7,512 bases of DNA, taken from contig VXXH01000209.1 in the NCBI GenBank assembly GCA_009835515.1, forward strand, positions 1 through 7,512, read 5' to 3'. The notes below the pieces were generated by a model that worked only from the letters and a program-made list of their open reading frames with translations, was not told the DNA's origin and did no database searches. Shown one piece after another: positions 1 to 5,152 of the stretch. Made by a program: the position numbers and the translations under genes. The first letter of the stretch is position 1. Each line of letters starts with the position of its first letter. The DNA is from Candidatus Poribacteria bacterium. GTDB taxonomy: Bacteria > Poribacteria > WGA-4E > WGA-3G.

Positions 1-1035
1 CGTCCAGAAGACTTTCCTCCGGCATCAGATATACGCAACCGAAACTATGGCGACGGTACCTTCACCAATGTAACGCAGGATGCCGGACTCACCACACTCG
101 GCAGAGGACTCGGCGCAGTCTGGATGGATGTTGATAATGACGGTTTTCCTGATCTTTACATTGCCAATGACCGGGAGCCTAACTTTCTCTATCGGAATAA
201 CGGCGATGGCACTTTTACGGAACTCGGTGAATTGCACGGCATCGCACGCAATGAGCACGGCGATGTTGAAAGTAGTATGGGTATTGATACGGCGGATTAC
301 GATAACGATGGTGATTTTGATGTCATCCTCACACACTATCAAGCCGAAACAAATACACTCTATCAAAACGATGGGAACGGGGTCTTTTGGGATGTCACCG
401 CGCAAAGCCACCTGAGTGAACCGACACTTTTACCATTGGCATGGGGCACCGGCTTCGTCGATTTTGACAATGACGGTTGGCTGGACCTCTTTTTTGCGAA
501 TGGTCACCTCCACGATAATATTGAAGAATTGGAAGAGATCGGGATCTACAAACAACAAAACCAACTTTTCCGCAATAGCAGCGACGGGACATACACGGAT
601 ATTTCTGGTATATCTGGTGATGGTATGTTAATCAAGAAGTCCAGCCGTGGTGCAATTTTCGGCGACTATGATAACGACGGCGATCTGGACATCCTTGTCA
701 CGAACATTGCCGATACACCGGATCTACTCCGGAACGATACGCCACGGACGCATCACTGGTTAGGGATTAAACTCGTCGGTGAAAAGTCAAATCGCGACGG
801 CATAGGCGCGAAGGTGATACTTCAGAGTGGCGATGTACAACTGCTCCGAGAAGTAAAAAGTGGGGCGAGTTATCTCTCACAAAACGCACATCGACTCTTG
901 ATTGGGTTAGGGACAGCAGATCAGGTTGACAGGATAGTTGTCTACTGGCAGAATGGCGTTCAGGATGTCATTGTAAATGTTCAATGCAATCAGTGGTTGA
1001 CAATTCGAGAAGGTAAAGGTATCATATCAAATTAA
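1..1035 (+). CDS. CRTAC1-like FG-GAP/VCBS repeat protein with C-terminal ASPIC/UnbV domain (5' partial)
   Basis: The frame is open to the left edge, so the gene starts outside the window; the ATG at 124 is internal because FG-GAP-type sequence (GDGTFTNVTQDAGL) already precedes it. The visible 344 residues hold four DxDxDG-type calcium-binding loops at about residues 43-51 (DVDNDGFPD), 99-107 (DYDNDGDFD), 154-162 (DFDNDGWLD) and 222-230 (DYDNDGDLD), each typical of FG-GAP/VCBS beta-propeller blades, with intervening NGDGTF-type strands. Residues about 252-320 match the ASPIC/UnbV domain: HWLGIKL, NRDGIGAKV, GASYLSQN, a LIGLG strand and VYWQNG. This order is that of the CRTAC1 family, which is usually secreted; the signal peptide would lie upstream of the window. 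Function is unknown beyond likely calcium-dependent extracellular binding. The stop is TAA at 1033-1035. A LamG gene follows 64 bp downstream on the same strand. Confidence 0.93.
   Translation, partial: RPEDFPPASDIRNRNYGDGTFTNVTQDAGLTTLGRGLGAVWMDVDNDGFPDLYIANDREPNFLYRNNGDGTFTELGELHGIARNEHGDVESSMGIDTADYDNDGDFDVILTHYQAETNTLYQNDGNGVFWDVTAQSHLSEPTLLPLAWGTGFVDFDNDGWLDLFFANGHLHDNIEELEEIGIYKQQNQLFRNSSDGTYTDISGISGDGMLIKKSSRGAIFGDYDNDGDLDILVTNIADTPDLLRNDTPRTHHWLGIKLVGEKSNRDGIGAKVILQSGDVQLLREVKSGASYLSQNAHRLLIGLGTADQVDRIVVYWQNGVQDVIVNVQCNQWLTIREGKGIISN
997..1025 (+). promoter_or_regulatory. Candidate sigma-70 promoter for the LamG gene
   Basis: A perfect -35 TTGACA (997-1002), a 17-bp spacer and a -10 TATCAT (1020-1025, five of six consensus bases) lie inside the last codons of the upstream gene. 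A start near 1032 would give a leader of about 68 nt before the ATG at 1100. This is sequence matching only; the LamG gene could also be read through from upstream. Confidence 0.5.
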
Positions 1036-1071
1036 GTTGATTGCTTAGACGAGGTTGCTAAGTCTTAATTT
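1029..1071 (+). other. Two-part inverted repeat / hairpin in the intergenic leader
   Basis: An outer 8-bp inverted repeat (AAATTAAG 1029-1036 with CTTAATTT 1064-1071) encloses an inner 5-bp one (CTTAG 1044-1048 with CTAAG 1058-1062). It covers the stop codon of the upstream gene. The stem is A/T-rich and has only a short T run in its 3' arm, so it would be a weak terminator at best. If the promoter at 997-1025 is real, it would instead sit at the 5' end of the LamG mRNA. Confidence 0.35.
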
Positions 1072-1086
1072 TCCTACAACTTTTAT

Positions 1087-1091
1087 GGAGG
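1087..1091 (+). promoter_or_regulatory. Shine-Dalgarno site deciding the LamG start
   Basis: GGAGG lies 8 nt before the ATG at 1100. It rules out the in-frame TTG at 1055 and the ATG at 1085, which overlaps the site itself, and it places a normal signal peptide at the N-terminus. Confidence 0.85.
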
Positions 1092-1099
1092 AAGATCTA

Positions 1100-1900
1100 A
1101 TGGATAACAGATTTTTTGTTATGATCCTTAGTCTTGTTGTCACGCTTATGCTGGCTGCAAGTCCGTCTGCACTCGCTAAAGTTGATCCGGATACCGTTGT
1201 CGGCATGTGGCTATTTGAAGAGGGTGCGGGCGATGTTGCTAAGGATACTTCCAAGACTGGAAATGACGGGACCATTGCCGGACCCAAAAAGTGGCGCGAT
1301 GGAAAGTTTGGACAAGCCTTGGAATTCAATGGCAATGATGTCTATGTAGAAGTGGAATCCAATAAGAGCATTACGCTTGAAGAATTAACAATTGTCGCGT
1401 GGGCAAATCTGGAACCCTCGCAAGGTGCGCGTTGGCAATCCATCATGATGCGCGGTCAGAATCCACGCAACTATCTGTTGGCTGTGGATAAAGACAGTCA
1501 AAAGCTCCAATTCAGCCTTACCAAGGGGGCACCGGGTGCATGGGGAGGTCCGATCGGCGGCCCCGTCGTTACAGGTGATGGATGGCATCACCTCGCGGGC
1601 GTTGTCGGCGAGAAAGCCGGTCTGGTTATCTACACCGACGGTGAGGAAGTCGGCAAGCAAGCGTATGCAAAGCCGAGTCTCGATGCCAATCCAGCTCGAA
1701 TGCGGATTGGGGATGGATCAAACGGTGGACACCAGTGTGAAGGGTTGCTTGATGAAGTCGCACTCTTCAATGTTCCACTTGAGCAGGACGACATCAAAAC
1801 CATCATGGAAAATGGACTTGAAAAGGCAACAGGTTTGTTGGCGGTAGAACCCGAAAGTAAGTTGACAACAATATGGGGGAAACTGAAAGCTGGCTTGTAG
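1100..1900 (+). CDS. Secreted LamG / concanavalin A-like lectin-fold protein
   Basis: A 266-residue protein starting at the ATG behind GGAGG. Residues 1-26 form a signal peptide with a short charged start, a hydrophobic core (about 5-20) and an ALA cleavage site before K27. Residues about 33-240 form one LamG-like jelly-roll domain (Laminin_G_3 type). Hallmarks are VVGMWLFEEGAGD at the start, GKFGQALEFNGNDVYVEV, the strand LTIVAWANLE, GDGWHHLAGV (about 159-168), the strand LVIYTDGEEVG, and the closing GLLDEVALFNVPL before a final helix. Such domains bind carbohydrate or protein ligands outside the cell; the ligand here is unknown and no catalytic residues are apparent. After the domain comes a short tail (AVEPESKLTTIWGKLK) that might be a family-specific C-terminal motif. 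The stop lies only 5 bp from the stop of the convergent TPR gene, leaving no room for a separate terminator. Confidence 0.92.
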   Translation: MDNRFFVMILSLVVTLMLAASPSALAKVDPDTVVGMWLFEEGAGDVAKDTSKTGNDGTIAGPKKWRDGKFGQALEFNGNDVYVEVESNKSITLEELTIVAWANLEPSQGARWQSIMMRGQNPRNYLLAVDKDSQKLQFSLTKGAPGAWGGPIGGPVVTGDGWHHLAGVVGEKAGLVIYTDGEEVGKQAYAKPSLDANPARMRIGDGSNGGHQCEGLLDEVALFNVPLEQDDIKTIMENGLEKATGLLAVEPESKLTTIWGKLKAGL

Positions 1901-1905
1901 TTCCT

Positions 1906-3318
1906 CTATTTCTCGCGCTGCCGGATTTCTGCTAAACCTTCTTGATAGAGCGGATTATCAGGCGCGAGTTCAATCGCCTTTAAAATCGCTGTTTCTGCTG
2001 CATCGTATTTCCTGATCTTATAGCACAACCACGATAAGGTGTTGTAGTAAGGCGCGGAATCGGGGGATAATTTTGTCGCGTGGCGTGCCAATTCAACCGC
2101 TTTTTCCAACTTCTGATTGTGTCGTCCATACAAATAAGCGAGTCCGTGGTACGCCATCGCCGCTTCCGGCGCGAGCACAATAGCCCGTTCGTAGTGCGTC
2201 TCTGCTTCATCAAACTTATTCTTCGCCGCATAGAGTGTACCAAGCATTGTCAAGGTTTCTGGCAAATTGGGGTTAATCTCAAGCGCGCGATGGAGCTGCT
2301 TTAAGGCGTTCTCTCCGTCTCGGTTCTGCATGTAGGCGATACCGAGATTGTGATAAATCTCTGCTGTCTCTAAGCCGAGGACGATCGCACGTTCGTAGTG
2401 TGTGACTGCTTGTTTTGGGTGTCCTTGCTCCAATGCAACGCTGGCGAGTCCAGCGGACACTTGTGCAGTATGCGTATCCGATGTGCTATATTTACCGATA
2501 CGCTTGAACGTCTGGGTCGCCTTTTCGTATCTTTCGTGTTTGAGATAGGTATTCGCGAGCTGGAGGAATGCTTCGGCTTTTTCATCGGTATCCGCAACGA
2601 AAACTGCTTCAAGTTGTTTCTGGATTTCTGTGTCCGCCACTTTTAAATCACGGAACCGCTGCATCGCCTTTTCAGTTTCGAGTATATCGCCAGTTTGCTG
2701 GTAGCATCGGGCAAGTTGGTAGTATGCATTCGGCATCGTTGGCGTTAGGGCAATAGTTTTCTGATACGCAGCAATCGCCGTTTGCCAATCCTGCTTGCGG
2801 CTGTAAAGGATGCCGAGATGGTAGTGTGCCTCGGCAAGATTTGGATCTTCCGCAATAGCGTGCTGTTGTGCGGTGACTGCCTTCTCAATCTCTCCACGTC
2901 CTGCATAGATTCTACCGAGGTTATGATGTGCCTCGGCAATACCTGCCATGTCTTGCTGAACCACTTCCGTATAGCGTCGGATTGCGTCATCAAACTTTCC
3001 CTGTTGGTACGCGATATAACCCAAACCTAACAGTGCTTGTGCCACTGCGGTCTGGCTTTCCACGTTGTCTTTGTGGAGTGCTTCTTGGTAGGCGCGGGTG
3101 GCTTCTGCATAGTGACCGAGTTGGGAGTGGGCGTACCCTAAACGAGCAAGCGTCTTCCCACTTTTCTCTGCACTGGTGAAGTGTTGGATGGCTTCTTCGT
3201 AATTTTCGAGTTGGAGTGCTGCTTCTCCAAGTTCGTAAGCGTTTTGGGCGGTAGCAGGGTGTCCACCTAACGCATAAAGGCATAATGTGATAGATAGCCA
3301 ACGAAGTAAAGTTTTCAT
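1906..3318 (-). CDS. Exported tetratricopeptide-repeat protein
   Basis: From the ATG at 3318 this encodes 470 residues. Residues 1-24 are a signal peptide: KTLLRW, then a hydrophobic core LSITLCLYALGG, then an ATA cleavage site before Q25. The rest is about 11-12 consecutive TPR units of the A-x-Y-x-L-G / A-x-x-x-Y-x-x-A-I-x-L-x-P type, for example the units beginning EAHYHLGILYSRKQDW and EIYHNLGIAYMQNRDG. One unit near the middle is degenerate. TPR arrays are protein-interaction scaffolds; the partner is unknown. An in-frame ATG at 3357 would add 13 residues (MHVAFGRVRRKIA); it has AGGTG only 1 nt upstream. I prefer 3318 for its normal signal peptide, although it lacks a clear Shine-Dalgarno site. 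The gene follows murB on the same strand, 27 or 66 bp away depending on the start, and is probably read from the murB promoter. Confidence 0.9.
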   Translation of the reverse strand: MKTLLRWLSITLCLYALGGHPATAQNAYELGEAALQLENYEEAIQHFTSAEKSGKTLARLGYAHSQLGHYAEATRAYQEALHKDNVESQTAVAQALLGLGYIAYQQGKFDDAIRRYTEVVQQDMAGIAEAHHNLGRIYAGRGEIEKAVTAQQHAIAEDPNLAEAHYHLGILYSRKQDWQTAIAAYQKTIALTPTMPNAYYQLARCYQQTGDILETEKAMQRFRDLKVADTEIQKQLEAVFVADTDEKAEAFLQLANTYLKHERYEKATQTFKRIGKYSTSDTHTAQVSAGLASVALEQGHPKQAVTHYERAIVLGLETAEIYHNLGIAYMQNRDGENALKQLHRALEINPNLPETLTMLGTLYAAKNKFDEAETHYERAIVLAPEAAMAYHGLAYLYGRHNQKLEKAVELARHATKLSPDSAPYYNTLSWLCYKIRKYDAAETAILKAIELAPDNPLYQEGLAEIRQREK

Positions 3319-3384
3319 CGCTATTTTGCGGCGTACACGCCCAAATGCGACGTGCATTCACCTGACGGGACAAAGTAAATGGGT

Positions 3385-4293
3385 TTAGTCAAACCCCAAC
3401 CGTTTGACCTCTGTCTGGAGGGAGATCCCAGTCTTTTCACGGACCTGTTGTTGGATGTGTGCGACTAACTTCAGCACATCTTCTGCTGTTGCATTGTCAA
3501 TGTTGAGGATGAAGTTCCCGTGGATCGTGGATACCTCTGCACCGCCGATACGGTAGCCTTTCAGTCCGCTAATGTCAATCAACCGTCCAGCGGAATCGCC
3601 GGGGGGATTTTTGAACATACACCCCGCATTTTCTTCGACGAAGGGTTGCGTTTCGACTTTCTGTTTGAAGAGCGTTTGCATCCGCGCTGTGATGGTGTCA
3701 ACATCTCCGGGTTCAAGTGTCAGGGTTGCACCTGTAACACAGAAATAGGTGTCCAAACTGCTGTGTCGATATTCAAATTTTGCTTCAGCGTGGGTTAGAT
3801 TAACAAGTTCGCTGGTGTCAGTCATGGCGGTAACATTTGTGACGACATCTCCGAAACTGCTGCCCCATGCACCGGCGTTCATAATCAGCGCACCGCCAAC
3901 AGATCCGGGGATACCGAGCGCGAATTCCACGCCGCTCAAACCACGTTGTGACATTGTTTTTGACAGGGCTGGCAGTGCAAGTCCCGCACCCACCGAAACG
4001 ATATTTTCGTCCACCTCCAGTTTTGCCAACTCGCCGACTAACCTGATACTGATACCTTTGAAACCACTATCACTCACCAGCAGATTGGACCCGCGACCGA
4101 TGAGCGCAACCGGGACATCCCACGCTTTGTGGAAGCGTGCCAATGCCGCCAGTTCGGAGACCGTGCTGACTTCAATATAAGCCATCGCTTCGCCACCGAT
4201 ACCGAAGTGGGTATGTTTTGCGAGCGGCTCCCGAAACCGGAGCCGTGAGCCGGGTTGCGTTACAATTTCCAGCAGTGCCTCTTTCCAATCCAT
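3385..4293 (-). CDS. murB: UDP-N-acetylenolpyruvoylglucosamine reductase (MurB), type II
   Basis: MurB reduces UDP-N-acetylglucosamine-enolpyruvate to UDP-N-acetylmuramate with NADPH and FAD, the second committed step of peptidoglycan precursor synthesis, in the cytoplasm. The 302 residues carry the family motifs in order: THFGIGG (28-34), the FAD-binding LIGRGSNLLVSD (64-75), GIPGSVGGALIMNAGAWG (127-144), the YRHS substrate loop with R176, NAGCMFKNP (222-230), AGRLID, LKGYRIGGAEVS and the C-terminal TEVKRLGF. The proton-donor position, often Ser, is Cys225 here, a substitution found in many MurB proteins; the catalytic Glu is E295. Length fits type II enzymes, which lack the extra loop of the longer E. 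coli-type protein. The ATG at 4293 has GGGAGG upstream at 5 nt spacing and a consensus promoter directly before it. The TPR gene downstream probably shares the transcript. Nothing looks truncated. Confidence 0.97.
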   Translation of the reverse strand: MDWKEALLEIVTQPGSRLRFREPLAKHTHFGIGGEAMAYIEVSTVSELAALARFHKAWDVPVALIGRGSNLLVSDSGFKGISIRLVGELAKLEVDENIVSVGAGLALPALSKTMSQRGLSGVEFALGIPGSVGGALIMNAGAWGSSFGDVVTNVTAMTDTSELVNLTHAEAKFEYRHSSLDTYFCVTGATLTLEPGDVDTITARMQTLFKQKVETQPFVEENAGCMFKNPPGDSAGRLIDISGLKGYRIGGAEVSTIHGNFILNIDNATAEDVLKLVAHIQQQVREKTGISLQTEVKRLGFD

Positions 4294-4298
4294 TCGCC

Positions 4299-4304
4299 CC
4301 TCCC
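4299..4304 (-). promoter_or_regulatory. Shine-Dalgarno site of murB
   Basis: GGGAGG on the minus strand ends 5 nt before the murB ATG. It lies within the first ten or so nucleotides of the transcript predicted from the adjacent promoter. Confidence 0.75.
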
Positions 4305-4313
4305 TTCCTCTCT

Positions 4314-4342
4314 ATTATAGCATATACATTGGCGGTTGTCAA
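4314..4342 (-). promoter_or_regulatory. Perfect-consensus sigma-70 promoter of murB
   Basis: On the minus strand the sequence reads TTGACA (4342-4337), a 17-bp spacer, then TATAAT (4319-4314). The spacer ends in TGC, so there is also an extended -10 (TGnTATAAT). All twelve hexamer bases and the spacing match consensus. Transcription should start near 4307, about 14 nt before the murB ATG, giving a leader just long enough to hold the Shine-Dalgarno site. It faces away from the small-protein gene at 4514. Confidence 0.9.
4326..4336 (+). repeat. 11-bp direct repeat, copy 1 (in murB promoter spacer)
   Basis: ACATTGGCGGT here recurs exactly at 4467-4477, 141 bp away in the same intergenic region. 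This copy lies inside the spacer of the murB promoter, directly next to the -35 box, where a bound regulator could act. It could also be chance. Confidence 0.4.
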
Positions 4343-4466
4343 AGTCTGTGAGGAGAACAAAAGGTATTGAGTCTCGTGTTTCACGTTTGCGAAAAATAAA
4401 AAACGAACCTTTCCTGAACACATCTGACTAAAGAAGCGAAACCAAAATGTGAACGCCTTTGAAATA

Positions 4467-4477
4467 ACATTGGCGGT
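4467..4477 (+). repeat. 11-bp direct repeat, copy 2 (upstream of small-protein gene)
   Basis: This exact second copy of ACATTGGCGGT lies 36 bp before the ATG of the small exported protein. I find no convincing -35/-10 pair for that gene in 4343-4513, so its position relative to a promoter cannot be judged. Confidence 0.4.
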
Positions 4478-4500
4478 ATTCACACAACTCAAAATCTTAT

Positions 4501-4505
4501 AGGAG
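4501..4505 (+). promoter_or_regulatory. Shine-Dalgarno site of the small exported protein gene
   Basis: AGGAG lies 8 nt before the ATG at 4514 and fixes that start. Confidence 0.8.
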
Positions 4506-4513
4506 AAGTAAAA

Positions 4514-5035
4514 ATGAAGCAGAAATTTTTTGCAATCGGTGCAGTCGCAGTCCTCGCAATCGTCGGAGTCTTTGTTTTTGAATATGCAACGTTGGCACAA
4601 CGTCCAGACCGGAACGCTCAGAATCAGCAACGTGGAAATCGTCAGGGCGGTGAACGTGGAAACAGAGGCGGCATGCCGGGAATAATGAATCCTATGTCCA
4701 TCGTTGATAATTCTTGGATTGACTTAACATTCTCCGTGAAGGTAGACGATGAGACACTCGTCAAAGCGCGCCCTGTTTATCAGATGACTCGTGACAAATT
4801 CGCAGCGAAGATGAAAGAATTACGTGCCTCCGGTAATTGGCAAGCGATGCGGTCCGAAATGCAGAAACTTGTCGCTACGGTCGGACCCGAATTCCAAGCG
4901 AGCCTCAAAGAGGTTTTGACGAAAGAGCAGATGACTAAACTCAACGAATTGACGAAAAAGCGTCAGACAGAAATGCAGCAACGTGGAAATCGTCAGGGTG
5001 GTGAACGCGGTCGTCGTGGCGGTGGTAATCAGTAG
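4514..5035 (+). CDS. Small exported or membrane-anchored protein with LTxEQ helical core between R/G/Q/N-rich repeats
   Basis: A 173-residue protein of no firmly recognised family. Residues 5-22 are hydrophobic after MKQK, forming a signal peptide with possible cleavage after TLA (28) or an uncleaved anchor. Residues 38-53 (QQRGNRQGGERGNRGG) form a low-complexity, Arg/Gly/Gln-rich segment that recurs almost exactly at 155-170, near the C-terminus. Between them, residues about 80-152 are rich in Lys, Glu, Met and Leu and look alpha-helical. They include LTKEQMTKLNEL at 135-146, which resembles the LTxxQ motif of Spy/CpxP-type periplasmic proteins. That link is only suggestive, because a second LTxxQ copy and the full helical hairpin are not evident. 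A function in the envelope, such as chaperone-like or polyanion binding through the basic tails, is inference. The gene is monocistronic: divergent from murB, with a Shine-Dalgarno site before it and a terminator 48 bp after the stop. Confidence 0.85.
   Translation: MKQKFFAIGAVAVLAIVGVFVFEYATLAQRPDRNAQNQQRGNRQGGERGNRGGMPGIMNPMSIVDNSWIDLTFSVKVDDETLVKARPVYQMTRDKFAAKMKELRASGNWQAMRSEMQKLVATVGPEFQASLKEVLTKEQMTKLNELTKKRQTEMQQRGNRQGGERGRRGGGNQ
4625..4656 (+). repeat. 32-bp internal coding repeat, copy 1
   Basis: This segment encodes QQRGNRQGGE and matches 4976-5007 at 31 of 32 bases; the only difference is C4648 versus T4999, at a silent position. The copies are 351 bp (117 codons) apart and in the same frame. 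Confidence 0.9.
4976..5007 (+). repeat. 32-bp internal coding repeat, copy 2
   Basis: The partner of the copy at 4625-4656. It encodes the same R/G/Q/N-rich peptide just before the C-terminus. After it the two copies drift apart in DNA (AACAGAGGC versus CGTCGTGGC) but remain R/G-rich. Confidence 0.9.
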
Positions 5036-5060
5036 TCATCGTTTAGAAGCAGCCGCGTGT

Positions 5061-5139
5061 TTCATTCACGCACTCATATTATGGGTCGGGCATTTTGCCT
5101 GACCCTTTTTCTTTTTCAGGCAAAGTATGCGTGAATCAA
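5061..5139. repeat. 79-bp segment bounded by 12-bp inverted repeats, enclosing the terminator
   Basis: TTCATTCACGCA (5061-5072) and the reverse complement of TGCGTGAATCAA (5128-5139) match at 11 of 12 positions. Inside lie the terminator hairpin and a further perfect inverted pair, TGCCTGA (5096-5102) with TCAGGCA (5116-5122), which shares its left arm with the terminator stem. It may be a compound two-way terminator or a small palindromic repeat element. Confidence 0.55.
5083..5116 (+). terminator. Rho-independent terminator of the small exported protein gene
   Basis: A 9-bp stem GGGTCGGGC / GCCTGACCC (5083-5091 with 5097-5105, one G-T wobble) with a 5-nt loop ATTTT is followed by TTTTTCTTTTT (5106-5116). 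It is strong for the plus strand. On the minus strand the same hairpin lacks a T run, so it would terminate the convergent TPR/protease gene poorly without the flanking repeats. Confidence 0.9.
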
Positions 5140-5152
5140 CTCGGTACGAAAA

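Noticed and set aside
25..411. A minus-strand frame of 128 codons rich in Ile and Val
   Set aside because: It lies antisense to the FG-GAP repeats, and its composition mirrors the repeated GATAACGAT-type Asp/Asn codons. There is no independent coding evidence.
1055..1099. An upstream TTG start (1055) for the LamG protein adding 15 residues
   Set aside because: The GGAGG at 1087-1091 is ideally spaced for the ATG at 1100, and that start gives a standard signal peptide; the extension would place the ribosome-binding site inside the coding sequence.
1862..1867. A perfect TTGACA near the LamG stop as a possible -35 box
   Set aside because: No -10-like hexamer follows at 16-18 bp and no plus-strand gene lies downstream.
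2990..3373. A minus-strand frame of 127 codons at the start of the TPR gene
   Set aside because: It is a shifted frame of the TPR gene. The TPR frame has clear repeats and a signal peptide, and this frame has Arg/Pro-rich shadow composition with no motif.
4375..4385. Short palindrome CGTG-TTT-CACG in the divergent intergenic region as a possible operator or hairpin
   Set aside because: It has only 4-bp arms and a 3-nt centre, with no second copy at a promoter. A similar CGTGTTTCA at 5056-5064 is explicable by chance.
4343..4513. A plus-strand promoter for the small exported protein gene
   Set aside because: Several partial hexamers (TTGAAA, TTGGCG, TTATAG) are present, but none pair with correct spacing at a sensible distance from the ATG. 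I did not annotate one.
4172..4630. A 152-codon minus-strand reading frame with a Cys/Asp-rich stretch (DSDDCEDCDCTDCKK) that might suggest a metal-binding protein
   Set aside because: It overlaps the murB start and promoter and runs antisense to the well-supported exported protein at 4514. The Cys/Asp pattern is the reverse complement of the Ala/Val signal-sequence codons. It has no Shine-Dalgarno site or family resemblance.
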